From: Streptomyces sp. NBC_01351
GTDB taxonomy: Bacteria; Actinomycetota; Actinomycetes; Streptomycetales; Streptomycetaceae
Length of the DNA: 64,000 nt
Assembly (NCBI RefSeq): GCF_036237315.1
Contig: NZ_CP108356.1
Location: 4,965,501-5,029,500, forward strand
Direction of reading: 5' to 3'
Positions 33,144 to 41,362 of the stretch are shown here, piece after piece. Both the position numbers and the translations under genes were made by a program. Each line of letters begins with the position of its first letter. Positions within the stretch are counted from its first letter, which is position 1. A model generated the notes under the pieces. It saw only the letters and a list, made by a program, of their open reading frames with translations, ran no database searches and had not been told where the DNA came from.

Positions 33144-34778
33144 CTAGAAGGGCCAGTAGCCGGAGTCCTTGCCCCAGTCGACCTTGACGCAGACGGACTG
33201 CTTGCCGACCAGCTTGGAGAGCCACTCGCCGAAGTTGAGCGGCACGCACCACTGCTTGCTGTTGGTCGGCTGGGCGGGCGGCTCGGGCGTGGGCTTCGGC
33301 GAGGCCGAGGCGGCCGGCGTGGGCTCGGGCTTCGGTACGAGCGGGCTCGGCGCGACGGGCGAGGGCGTCGGGCTCGGAGTGACCTCTGGCTTGGGTTCCG
33401 GCGTGACTTCCGGCTTGGGTTCGGGCGTGACTGCCGGTGTGGGGTCGGGCGTGAGTTCGGGCTTGGGTTCCGGTGTCGGGACGAGGGGGCTCGGGCTGAC
33501 CGGCAGCGTGGGCTTCGGGGTGGGGACGACCGGGCTCGGTGTGGCCTCGGGGGTGGCCTCGGGGGTCGGGCCGGCCGGGCTCGGGGTGGCCTCGGGCGTG
33601 GGCTCCGGCGTCGGGGACACCGGGGAGGGCTTGGGGACGTCGGGCGTCGGCACCTGCGGGGTCGGCACCTGCGGTGTGGGGACCTGCGGGGTCGGCACCT
33701 GCGGCGTCGGGACGACGGGCGTGGGGACGACCGGGGTGGGTACGACGGGGGTCGGGACCACCGGCGTCGGCACGACCGGGGTCGGGATCACCGGGCCGGG
33801 CTTCTCCGGGGTCAGGGCCTCGCGGAAGGCCTTCGACGACTCGGGGTTCTGCTTGCACTGCCACACGCCGTGCGGGCAGTAGTCGGTGATGGTGTGGTAG
33901 AGCGGTTTGTGCCGCTCGATCCACTGCAGCATGCGCCGCACGTACTCCGGATTGTCCCCGTGCCGGAACAGTCCCCACTCCGGATACGAGATCTCCTTGC
34001 CGTGTGCTTCTGCGAAGTCAACGTGCTGCTGGAGCCCGTACGGCTGGGTGACCTGGTCGTCGAAGGTCCGGCCGGGAGCCTGGTCGTACGAATCCATGCC
34101 GATGATGTCGACCACGTCGTCGCCGGGGTAGCACCGGGTCCAGCCGATCGCGTCCGTACCCCTGTTCGGCGCGAAGTCGAACTTGAACCGCTGGCCGGGA
34201 ACGGAGCGCATCGCGGTGACGGCGCGCTTCCAGTACGCCTTCCAGTTCTCCGGGTCCGGCCCGCAGCGGTGGGTGTAGGTGACGCCGTTCATCTCCCAGC
34301 CGAGCACGATCACCGTGTCCGGGACGCCCAGCGACACCAGCCGCTCGGCGAGCCTGCGGAAGTGCAGGTCGTGGTCGCCGCGCGCGCCCGCCCTGATCAG
34401 CCGGGCGACCTGGGCGTCGGGCACCCGGGCCTCGTTGCGCTCCTGCATGGGGACGTTGAGCACGAACATCCGGTCGGGCCGGGCCAGGCGCCACGCGGCC
34501 CAGTCGGCCAGGAAGGAGACCCGTCCCTCGATGCCCGCCCACTGGTCGCCGGGCAGGTAGGTGTGACCCACCCGGATCTCCTTGCCGCCCAGCCAGTTCG
34601 ACAGGTACGGGATCCGGGCCACCCCGGGCGGTCCGTAGTCGAGGTAGGCGCCCATGGCGATGTCGGTGTGGCCGGACGAGTCCTTCCCGGGCGCCGAGAC
34701 GGCGGCGCCGGTGGCGAGCAGTCCGGCCGTGACCGTACCGATACAGGTGCGCGCCAGTCGGCGGCGTGGTCTGCGCAT
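33144..34778 (-). CDS. Secreted GH26-like glycoside hydrolase with Pro/Thr repeat stalk
   Basis: A 544-residue exported protein. The signal peptide is residues 1-30. Residues 35-310 form a TIM-barrel of GH26 type: LGWEMNG with E162 as probable acid/base and SYPEWGLF with E267 as probable nucleophile. A long stalk follows: VPTPV x6 and VPTPQ x4 pentapeptides, then Pro/Glu/Lys/Ser-rich repeats, and a conserved 50-residue C-terminus with two cysteines (KQWCVPLNFGEW...QSVCVKVDWGKDSGYWPF). GH26 enzymes cleave beta-mannans or beta-glucans; here it may trim the polysaccharide made by the convergent operon. ATG 34778 begins the signal peptide. Confidence 0.8.
   Translation of the reverse strand: MRRPRRRLARTCIGTVTAGLLATGAAVSAPGKDSSGHTDIAMGAYLDYGPPGVARIPYLSNWLGGKEIRVGHTYLPGDQWAGIEGRVSFLADWAAWRLARPDRMFVLNVPMQERNEARVPDAQVARLIRAGARGDHDLHFRRLAERLVSLGVPDTVIVLGWEMNGVTYTHRCGPDPENWKAYWKRAVTAMRSVPGQRFKFDFAPNRGTDAIGWTRCYPGDDVVDIIGMDSYDQAPGRTFDDQVTQPYGLQQHVDFAEAHGKEISYPEWGLFRHGDNPEYVRRMLQWIERHKPLYHTITDYCPHGVWQCKQNPESSKAFREALTPEKPGPVIPTPVVPTPVVPTPVVPTPVVPTPVVPTPQVPTPQVPTPQVPTPQVPTPDVPKPSPVSPTPEPTPEATPSPAGPTPEATPEATPSPVVPTPKPTLPVSPSPLVPTPEPKPELTPDPTPAVTPEPKPEVTPEPKPEVTPSPTPSPVAPSPLVPKPEPTPAASASPKPTPEPPAQPTNSKQWCVPLNFGEWLSKLVGKQSVCVKVDWGKDSGYWPF
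33652..33790 (-). repeat. 15-bp tandem repeats encoding VPTPV/VPTPQ
   Basis: About ten 15-bp units (plus-strand form GGGGTCGGCACCTGC or GGCGTGGGGACGACC). Units are near-identical within the two blocks, indicating recent slippage-type expansion of the stalk of the GH26-like protein. Confidence 0.8.
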
Positions 34779-34839
34779 GGCGTCTCCCGGGCTTTCCCGA
34801 ATCGGTGTGCTTACCAAAGACGTTAGGCATCACATCTGA

Positions 34840-34877
34840 CGAATGGCCTGTCCGGTGACGGCCACCTAGGCCATTCG
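34840..34877. promoter_or_regulatory. Inverted repeat in divergent promoter region
   Basis: CGAATGGCC (34840-34848) and GGCCATTCG (34869-34877) with a 20-nt spacer lie between the divergent starts of the GH26-like gene and the ATP-grasp gene. It is a candidate shared operator; the binding factor is unknown. Confidence 0.4.
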
Positions 34878-34911
34878 CATCTGCGCATCACCACCCGCTT
34901 GGTCCGACTAG

Positions 34912-36561
34912 GTGAAAGACACCGCTGCCATGTACGAGTTCGCCGGCCATGTGCCCGCTGTTGTGCTCAGACTCGACCGGAATCCGTTTCACCACGGAAC
35001 CCTTGGCGCCGTCAGATCCCTTGGCCGCAAGGGCGTGGAGGTCCATGCAGTCGTCGAGGCCGGGGGAGGTCCCATGGGGCGTTCGCGGTACCTGCGCGCC
35101 GTGCATCCCGGGCCGGCCGGCCGACTGGACCCGGAGGCGCCGGGGCCGCTGCTGGAGTGCCTGACCGGGGTGTCGGAGCGGATCGGGCGGCCGGCGGTGC
35201 TCATCGCCATGGACGATCTGAGCGCGATCGCCGTGGCGCGGATCGCGCCGGTGCTCGGCGGCCGGTTCCGGATTCCCCATCAGCCCGACAACCTGCCCGC
35301 CCGGGTCGCGGACAAGGCCGAGTTGGCGAGGCTCTGCGCGCGGTGGGACGTCCCGCACCCGGAGACGGCGGTGCCGCGGAGCGGGGCCGAGGCGGCGCGG
35401 GCCGCGTGGCGGCTGGGCCTGCCGCTGGTGGCCAAGTGGAGCAGGCCGTGGCTGCTGCCCGCCGGGGGAGAGGGGCTGCGGAGCACCACGCTCGTACGCA
35501 CCACCGCCGAGGCGGCGCGGCTGTACGAACGCTCCGCCGAGGCCGGGAGCGCGCTGCTGCTCCAGCGGTTCCTTCCGGCCGGGCCGGACACCGACTGGTT
35601 CTTCCACGGCGCCTTCGCCCGGGGCGGGCGTCCGCTGCTCGCGGGGTCGGGCCGCAAGGAGCTGTCCTGGCCGCTGCGGACGGGGCTGACGGCGGTCGGC
35701 CGCTGGCTGCCGGATCCGGCCGTGGAGGAGGCGGGGCTGCGGCTCGCCGAACGGCTCGGCTACCAGGGGATCCTGGACCTGGACTTCCGGCGGGACGAGC
35801 GGGGCGTCTTCCGGCTCGTGGACTTCAACCCGCGCCCGGGCGCGCAGTTCCGGCTGTTCGTCGATGCGGCCGGGCTGGACGTCGTACAGGCGATGTACCT
35901 GGATCTGACGGGCCAGCGGGTGCCGGAGCCGGTGGGCGGCCCCGGCCGGGTGTTCGTCGCGGAGAACTACGCGCTGCTGGCGGCCCTCCGGGGCGTCCGT
36001 GGCGGCGCGGGGCGCCTCCCGGCGGGCCGTGCGGCGTCCCCTGCGGTGGGGCCTGCGGCGTCCCCTGCCGTGGGGCCCGCGGCGCGAGCGGTGGTGGGGC
36101 TGGAGGTGGGTCCGGCCGCGGTGCCGGGGAAGCCGGACCGGCTCGGCGCCGAGGGCCCCCGGGGCTCCGCCCCGGACCCCGCGCCCCCAACGCCGGCGGG
36201 GCCGGATCTGCCCGGCCCGGGCGTGGCCCGCAGGGCGGGCGCGACCCCGCCCGGGGGCCCCGGCAGGTCGGCCGGGCCGGTGCGGGTGGTGCCGAAGGTG
36301 CGGCGGGCGGGGGTCGAGGCGGCCTGGTTCGCCGCCGACGACCCGGTGCCGTTCGTGGCGATGGCCGGGGCCTTCCTCGGGCGCGGATTCGGCAAGGGCG
36401 TGCGAGCCCTGCGCGGCGTGCCCGGGCAGGGCCGGCGGGCAGCGCTCGCGGCGGCCCGGGCGCCGCGCCAGCGGGGACGGGACCAGCCGGAGCCGGCGGA
36501 GCTCGCCCGACCCGGCCCGCCGGGGGCGTCGGCTGAGCCGGACGAGTTGGTGACACGTTGA
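34912..36561 (+). CDS. ATP-grasp domain protein, glycan cluster
   Basis: A 549-residue protein from GTG 34912; ATG 34930 is an equally plausible start. Residues 20-360 form a carboxylate-amine ligase-like ATP-grasp fold: VLRLDRNPFHHGTLGAVRSLGRKGVEV, KWSRPWLLPAGGEG (ATP-binding Lys), ALLLQRFLPAG, LDLDFRRDERGVFRLVDFNPRPG with metal-binding Asp/Glu/Asn. The middle (about 365-460) is low-complexity repeat-derived sequence, after which a short native-looking C-terminus resumes (VRVVPKVRRAGVEAAWFAADDPVPFVAMAGAF). It would join a carboxylate and an amine, for example decorating a sugar with an amino acid. An FAD enzyme follows. Confidence 0.85.
   Translation: MKDTAAMYEFAGHVPAVVLRLDRNPFHHGTLGAVRSLGRKGVEVHAVVEAGGGPMGRSRYLRAVHPGPAGRLDPEAPGPLLECLTGVSERIGRPAVLIAMDDLSAIAVARIAPVLGGRFRIPHQPDNLPARVADKAELARLCARWDVPHPETAVPRSGAEAARAAWRLGLPLVAKWSRPWLLPAGGEGLRSTTLVRTTAEAARLYERSAEAGSALLLQRFLPAGPDTDWFFHGAFARGGRPLLAGSGRKELSWPLRTGLTAVGRWLPDPAVEEAGLRLAERLGYQGILDLDFRRDERGVFRLVDFNPRPGAQFRLFVDAAGLDVVQAMYLDLTGQRVPEPVGGPGRVFVAENYALLAALRGVRGGAGRLPAGRAASPAVGPAASPAVGPAARAVVGLEVGPAAVPGKPDRLGAEGPRGSAPDPAPPTPAGPDLPGPGVARRAGATPPGGPGRSAGPVRVVPKVRRAGVEAAWFAADDPVPFVAMAGAFLGRGFGKGVRALRGVPGQGRRAALAAARAPRQRGRDQPEPAELARPGPPGASAEPDELVTR
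36090..36205 (+). repeat. Intergenic-repeat copy D inside ATP-grasp gene
   Basis: Contains GGTGGGTCCGGCCGCGGTGC, CCGGACCGGCTCGGCGCC and GGGGCTCCGCCCC followed by CCCAACGCCGGCGGGG. It closely matches 30869-30980 in the glycosyltransferase gene and is translated in frame here too (VGPAAVPGKPDRLG against VGPAAALGKPDRLG). Confidence 0.75.
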
Positions 36562-36713
36562 CCGGGCTCGCCCGCCGGGCGCGCGCTGCCGGCGGCGCGC
36601 GGGAGCGGCTGCGGCCGATGCCGGGCGGGCCCGGCCCCGGCCCGGGGCCCGGCCCCGGTGCCGCGGCGGACCGGGCCGGGGCGGTGCCCATCGAGCAGGA
36701 GGAGTGGCCGTGA
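36558..36713 (+). CDS. Possible 51-aa coupled small ORF
   Basis: A TTG at 36558 overlaps the ATP-grasp stop (TTGA) and opens a 51-codon frame ending EQEEWP at a TGA (36711-36713) that overlaps the GTG start of the FAD oxidoreductase. Composition is Arg/Gly/Pro-rich without a domain. The double overlap suggests translational coupling, but the frame could equally be chance in GC-rich DNA. Confidence 0.25.
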   Translation: MTGLARRARAAGGARERLRPMPGGPGPGPGPGPGAAADRAGAVPIEQEEWP

Positions 36714-37990
36714 CGCGGATGAGTGATCTCGTGGTGGTCGGCGCGGGTCCGTACGGGCTGTCGATCGCAGCCCACGCGGCCGGCGCGGGGCTCGACGTAC
36801 GGCTGCTCGGGCGGCCCATGGCCTCCTGGCGCGACCACATGCCCGACGGGATGTACCTGAAGTCGGAGCCCTGGTCGTCCAACCTCTCCGCGCCGGACGG
36901 CCGGCACACCCTGGCCGACTACTGCGCCACCCGCGGACTGCGTGCGGAACACGGCACTCCGCTGCCGATCGGCACGTTCAGCTCGTACGGGATGTGGTTC
37001 GCCCGGCACGCCGCGCCCGAGGTGGAGGAGGTGACCGTCACGGAGGTGACCCCGCAGGGCGACGGCTTCCGCGTCCGCACCGCCGAGGGGCCGCCGCTGC
37101 TCGCCCGTACGGTGGCCGTCGCGGTCGGTGTGATGCCCTTCGTCCACCTCCCCCCGGCCCTGCGGGACCTCCCGCCCGGCCACTGCTCGCACAGCAGCGG
37201 CCACCGGGACCTGGCCGGCTTCGCCGGCCAGGAGGTCGCCGTGCTCGGGGCCGGGCAGGCGGCGCTGGAGACCGCCGCTCTGCTGGCCGAGCAGGGCGCC
37301 CGGCCGTGCCTGGTCGCCCGGCGCGCCCGGCTGAACTGGAACACGGTGCCGCAGCCCCTGAGCCGCCCCCCGCTGCGCGCCCTGCGCGATCCGCACAGCG
37401 GGCTCGGCACCGGCTGGCGCAGCTGGGTGTGGTCGGAGCTGCCCTGGGCGGTGCGCGGGCTGCCCGCGCAGTCCAGGGAGCGGATCGCGGCGACCGCGCT
37501 GGGCCCGGCCGGGGCCTGGTGGCTGCGGGAGCGCTTCGAGCGGCGCGTGCCCGTCATGCTCGGGCACGAACTGCACCGGGCGGTGGCCGTGGGCGGGCGG
37601 ACCAGGCTCGGGCTGACCACCAGGTCCGGCGAATCGGTGGTCCTGGACACCGCGCACGTCATCGCCGCCACCGGTTTCGCCCCGGACCTGGGTCGGCTGG
37701 AGCTGCTCGACGCGGGCCTGCGGGCCGCGCTGGCGACCGTAGGGGAGACCGCGACGCCGGAGCTCAGCCCCGGTTTCGAGTCCTCGTGGCCGGGGCTGTT
37801 CTTCGCGGGGCTGCTGACTGCTCCCTCATTCGGCCCTTCCATGCGATTCGTGCACGGTGCGGGCTTCACGGCGGGGAGACTGGTGAGAGGAGTCCGCAAG
37901 CGTCTCGGCGCCGGGCGTCTCTTGCCGGGCGCGAGAGCCATCGCGCCCCGCAGGGCCGCCACCGGGCATCCGGGGACGTATCTGCGGTGA
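36710..37990 (+). CDS. FAD-dependent oxidoreductase (flavin monooxygenase-like)
   Basis: A 426-residue protein with an N-terminal FAD Rossmann motif (VVVGAGPYGLSIAAHAA, residues 8-24), the SWRDHMPDGMYLKSEPWSSNLSAPDG segment found in ornithine/lysine-hydroxylase-like flavoproteins, a second dinucleotide fold (VAVLGAGQAALETAALLAEQGA) for NAD(P)H, and an ATGFAPDL motif. GTG 36710 is chosen because AGGAGG lies exactly 7 nt upstream; GTG 36704 would be too close. It follows the ATP-grasp gene and may oxidise the same small molecule or amino sugar. No membrane segment. Confidence 0.85.
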   Translation: MTRMSDLVVVGAGPYGLSIAAHAAGAGLDVRLLGRPMASWRDHMPDGMYLKSEPWSSNLSAPDGRHTLADYCATRGLRAEHGTPLPIGTFSSYGMWFARHAAPEVEEVTVTEVTPQGDGFRVRTAEGPPLLARTVAVAVGVMPFVHLPPALRDLPPGHCSHSSGHRDLAGFAGQEVAVLGAGQAALETAALLAEQGARPCLVARRARLNWNTVPQPLSRPPLRALRDPHSGLGTGWRSWVWSELPWAVRGLPAQSRERIAATALGPAGAWWLRERFERRVPVMLGHELHRAVAVGGRTRLGLTTRSGESVVLDTAHVIAATGFAPDLGRLELLDAGLRAALATVGETATPELSPGFESSWPGLFFAGLLTAPSFGPSMRFVHGAGFTAGRLVRGVRKRLGAGRLLPGARAIAPRRAATGHPGTYLR

Positions 37991-38021
37991 GAGACGGAAC
38001 TGCGGGTGAGAGGGGTCTGCG

Positions 38022-38345
38022 ATGAGCGCGGAGCGAGCACAGGGCCGTGGCTGGGTGCGGATCCCCGCCAGCCGCGGGGAACAGCCGGCGGCGGCCAGGA
38101 CCGCCGGGCACGACCCTGCCCGGGCCCCGGCCGGATCCGCGGCCGCGTCCCCGCACCGGGCCCCGGCCGGATCCGGGTACGGATCCACGTACCCGTCCGC
38201 CTACCAGCCGGGGGCCGTCGCCGACCAGGCCACGATCTACCTCACCCTCGTCAACCGCTGGCGGGAGGCCGGGCGCACGCTTCCGGGGCATCCTGACGAG
38301 GAGTGGGAGCGGCTCATCTCCCAGCCGTGCTGGCCCGGCCGTTAG
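38022..38345 (+). CDS. Small protein preceding SpoIIE-type phosphatase, unknown
   Basis: A 107-residue protein. Residues 1-65 are Ala/Gly/Pro/Ser-rich with repeated APAGS units; the C-terminus (ATIYLTLVNRWREAGRTLPGHPDEEWERLISQPCWPGR) looks folded and conserved in style. GAGAGGGG lies upstream of ATG 38022. It is 12 bp before the phosphatase gene on the same strand, so the two are probably cotranscribed. No known domain. Confidence 0.6.
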   Translation: MSAERAQGRGWVRIPASRGEQPAAARTAGHDPARAPAGSAAASPHRAPAGSGYGSTYPSAYQPGAVADQATIYLTLVNRWREAGRTLPGHPDEEWERLISQPCWPGR

Positions 38346-38357
38346 GTGGTGTGAGTC

Positions 38358-40457
38358 TTGGCAGCGGCGCAGCAGGACGGACCCGAGCGGGACCGGCGGC
38401 GCGACGGGCGCCCCCCGGCGACCGGGCCGGGCGAGCGGCTCGCGCTGAACGGCATGGGCAGCTTCGAGTGGGACCTGGGCGCCGGGACGATGGTGCTCGA
38501 CGAGGCCGGCCTGGCCGTCTTCGACGTGGCGCCGGAGGAGTTCGACGGCACCCCGGAGGGGCTCGGGCTGCGGATCCCGGCCGAGGACGCCGCCCGCCTC
38601 AACGAGAGCGTGATCTCGGTCCTGGACGGCGGCGGGGACACCTACGGCTCGTACTTCACGGTGAACCGGCGCGACGGCAGCGACCAGTGGACGCACACCC
38701 AGGGCCGGGTGCTGAGGCACCCGGACGGCAGGCCGTACATGATCGTGGGGATCGTCCGGGACGCCACGCCGGAGCTGGCCCACGCCACCCTGCTGCGCAA
38801 ACTGGAGACGGCGCGCGCCCAGCAGACCACGATCGTGCAGCGGACCACGGAGGCCCTGTCGCGGGCGGTGACCGTCGACGACGTGACGGCCGCGCTGACC
38901 GGGGCGGGCGCCCTGGAGCGGCTCGGCGCGGACGGGCTGGCGCTCGGCCTCGTCGAAGGCGCCTCCATCAAGATCATCGCGCTGAGCGGGGAATCACTGG
39001 AGATCCTCAGCGAGCGCAAGTTCACCCGGCTGGACGGCACGCTCCCGCTGTCGCAGGCGGTGCTCTCCCGGAAGGCACGTTTCGTCACCTCTCTCACCGA
39101 GCTCGGCGGCGAGTTCCCGCTGCTCGCCGAGTACCTGGGCCGGATCCACTACGACGCGGCCGCCTACCTGCCGCTGATCGCGCAGGCCAAGGCCATCGGC
39201 GGGCTGGTCCTCTTCTACCGGCGGCGCAGCGAGTTCAGCCCCGAGGAGCGCAACCTCTGCCTCGGCCTGGCCGGCATCGTGGCCCAGTCGCTCCAGCGGG
39301 CGCTCCTGTTCGACCAGGAGCGGGAGTTCGCCACGGGCCTGCAGGCCGCCATGCTGCCGCGCCGGATCCCCGAGATCACGGGCGGGGAGATCGCGGTCCG
39401 CTACCACTCCGCCTGGAGCGGGCGAGAGGTCGGCGGGGACTGGTACGACGTGATCTCGCTGCCCCGCGACCGCGTCGGCCTCGTCGTGGGCGACGTACAG
39501 GGCCACGACACGCACGCGGCCGCCATCATGGGCCAGCTCCGCATCGCGCTGAGGGCGTACGCGGGGGAGGGGCACCCGCCGTCCACGGTGCTGGCGCGGG
39601 CCTCGCGCTTCCTCGCCGAACTGGACACCGAGCGCTTCGCGACCTGCATGTACGCGCAGGTGGACCTGGAGACCGGAGGCGTACGGGCCGTCCGCGCGGG
39701 CCACCTCGGCCCGCTGATCCGGCACACGGACGGGCGTACCGGCTGGCCCAACGTGCGCGGCGGTCTGCCACTGGGGCTGGCCACGGTGTTCGAGCAGGAG
39801 GAGTTCCCCGAGACCCGGCTCGACCTGGTCCCCGGCGAGACGCTCGTGCTGTGCACCGACGGGCTCGTCGAGGAGCCCGGGACCGCCATCACCCAGGGCA
39901 TGGAGGCCCTCGCCCACGCGGTGCGCAGCGGCCCGCAGGGGGCCGGGGCGCTCGCCGACCACCTCTCCGACCGGCTCTGGGAGCGCTGGGGCTCCGGGGA
40001 CGACGTGGCCCTGCTGGTCCTGCGCCGCGCCCCCGACCCGGGCACCCACCGGGCCCCGCGCATCCACCAGTACGTGCACCAGGCGGATCCCGAGGGGCTC
40101 TCGGAGGCCCGGTACGCGCTGCGGCAGGCACTGCGCGACTGGGGCATGCCGGAACTCGCCGACGACGTGGAGCTGGCGGCGGGGGAACTGTTGGTCAACG
40201 CCCTCCTGCACACCGACGGCGGGGCGGTGCTGACCATGGAGGTGCTGCCGGAGCCGGTCCGGCGGATCCGGCTGTGGGTCAAGGACCGCTCCAGCGTGTG
40301 GCCGCGCCGGCGATCCCCGGGCGAGGCGGCCACCACCGGGCGCGGGCTGCTCCTGGTGGACGCGCTGGCCACGCACTGGGGCGTCGAGTCCCGGGGCGAC
40401 GGCAAGGCGGTGTGGTGCGAGTTCGACGCGGACGGCAGCCCCCGGAGCGTGGGGTGA
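38358..40457 (+). CDS. SpoIIE-type PP2C phosphatase with PAS, GAF and HATPase domains
   Basis: A 699-residue cytoplasmic signalling protein. Domain order: PAS (about 25-140, GMGSFEWDLGAGTMVLDEAG ... YMIVGIVRDATPEL), GAF (about 165-315), SpoIIE/PP2C phosphatase (about 330-535; GGDWYDVISL, GLVVGDVQGHD, LVLCTDGLVE) and a C-terminal anti-sigma-factor-like ATPase (about 565-695; ELAAGELLVNALLHTDGG, GRGLLLVDALA). Streptomyces has many such proteins, which integrate signals and control anti-sigma-antagonist phosphorylation. Start is TTG 38358 because in-frame upstream GTG codons are separated by a stop. Its TGA overlaps a GTG of a possible small membrane protein. Confidence 0.92.
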   Translation: MAAAQQDGPERDRRRDGRPPATGPGERLALNGMGSFEWDLGAGTMVLDEAGLAVFDVAPEEFDGTPEGLGLRIPAEDAARLNESVISVLDGGGDTYGSYFTVNRRDGSDQWTHTQGRVLRHPDGRPYMIVGIVRDATPELAHATLLRKLETARAQQTTIVQRTTEALSRAVTVDDVTAALTGAGALERLGADGLALGLVEGASIKIIALSGESLEILSERKFTRLDGTLPLSQAVLSRKARFVTSLTELGGEFPLLAEYLGRIHYDAAAYLPLIAQAKAIGGLVLFYRRRSEFSPEERNLCLGLAGIVAQSLQRALLFDQEREFATGLQAAMLPRRIPEITGGEIAVRYHSAWSGREVGGDWYDVISLPRDRVGLVVGDVQGHDTHAAAIMGQLRIALRAYAGEGHPPSTVLARASRFLAELDTERFATCMYAQVDLETGGVRAVRAGHLGPLIRHTDGRTGWPNVRGGLPLGLATVFEQEEFPETRLDLVPGETLVLCTDGLVEEPGTAITQGMEALAHAVRSGPQGAGALADHLSDRLWERWGSGDDVALLVLRRAPDPGTHRAPRIHQYVHQADPEGLSEARYALRQALRDWGMPELADDVELAAGELLVNALLHTDGGAVLTMEVLPEPVRRIRLWVKDRSSVWPRRRSPGEAATTGRGLLLVDALATHWGVESRGDGKAVWCEFDADGSPRSVG

Positions 40458-40723
40458 CCGGTCCGTCACGCCGAGTTGTGGGGTGCCGGGGTCGGGGTGA
40501 TGATGCGGGCTATGACAGCTTTCGTACCGAACCGGCTCCGCGGGACCATGCCGTGCGCGGGCTGAGCAAGGGCGCGGTGACGGGCATCGTGGCCGCCCTG
40601 CTCCTGCTGGCTGCCGGGGTGCCGACGGTCGTGGACTGGACGACGGGACGGCCGCGCGCGGAGCACGGGTGCCAGGCGGTGGCGTTCATGTCGATGACGG
40701 ACGTCGCGCCCGAGTGCCGGTAG
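40454..40723 (+). CDS. Small single-pass membrane protein coupled to phosphatase gene
   Basis: GTG 40454 overlaps the phosphatase stop (GTGA) and opens 89 codons. One transmembrane helix (AVTGIVAALLLLAAGVPTVV) is followed by a short extracytoplasmic tail with two cysteines (EHGCQAVAFMSMTDVAPECR). The first 45 residues are low-complexity, so an internal GTG just before VRGLSKGA may be the true start. No family is recognised. Confidence 0.45.
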   Translation: MTGPSRRVVGCRGRGDDAGYDSFRTEPAPRDHAVRGLSKGAVTGIVAALLLLAAGVPTVVDWTTGRPRAEHGCQAVAFMSMTDVAPECR

Positions 40724-40763
40724 CGGCGGCTACCGGATCACTCGACGGGCGACGGGGCGTGCT

Positions 40764-41207
40764 CTAGCGGGCGATCAGCCGGATCTCGCGGGTCTCCTCC
40801 GCGACCGTGTCGATCGACTTCGGCATCAGGCCGGAGAGCGTGATCTCGTTGAGCCGGACCTCGGCCAGCGCCTCTCCCGGGTGGACGTCCGGGGTGAAGC
40901 GGAGCGTGCCCGTGGCGTGCCACTCGTGCTCGGCGCCGTCGCACTGCGCCTCGCCGCCGCCGAACGCCAGGCGGGTGTTGCCCTGGACGACGGCCGCCGC
41001 GATCTGCAGGCTCGTCCCCACGAGTGACGGCGCCTCGCAGTGGTAGGTGCCGGAAAGAGTGATCGTGTCGCCCTCGGAAATGTGACCGTACGGCTGTACG
41101 GAAATTCCCTGGTCGAAAGAAGTCGCACCTGCCTGGGTGGTGAATACGGCGGTGGCCGCCAGTGCCGAGAGTGCCGCCAGGGCCAGACGGGAGCCGTGAA
41201 TGCGCAT
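40764..41207 (-). CDS. Small secreted protein, DUF6299-like
   Basis: A 147-residue exported protein with a signal peptide (MRIHGSRLALAALSALAATAVF ... AGA). The mature part is a beta-rich domain: SVQPYGHISEGDTITLSGTYHCEAP, then FGGGEAQCDGAEHEWHATGTLRFTP and RLNEITLSG, with two cysteines likely forming a disulfide. It resembles the Streptomyces family DUF6299 from memory. ATG 41207 starts the signal peptide. Function unknown; it is divergent from a lipoprotein gene. Confidence 0.7.
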   Translation of the reverse strand: MRIHGSRLALAALSALAATAVFTTQAGATSFDQGISVQPYGHISEGDTITLSGTYHCEAPSLVGTSLQIAAAVVQGNTRLAFGGGEAQCDGAEHEWHATGTLRFTPDVHPGEALAEVRLNEITLSGLMPKSIDTVAEETREIRLIAR

Positions 41208-41362
41208 GCGTTCCTCCGGGTGGTCGTAGGGGCGGGAATCCGCCGGAACGAATTGTGCTGGCAGCCGGGCGCGCCCACTCGCTCCCCGTACTCGTGTCGG
41301 TGTGTGCAATTGCCCGCTCGGGGGCGTGAGACTGGCCGGAATACGTCCCGAAGGGATCCCGA

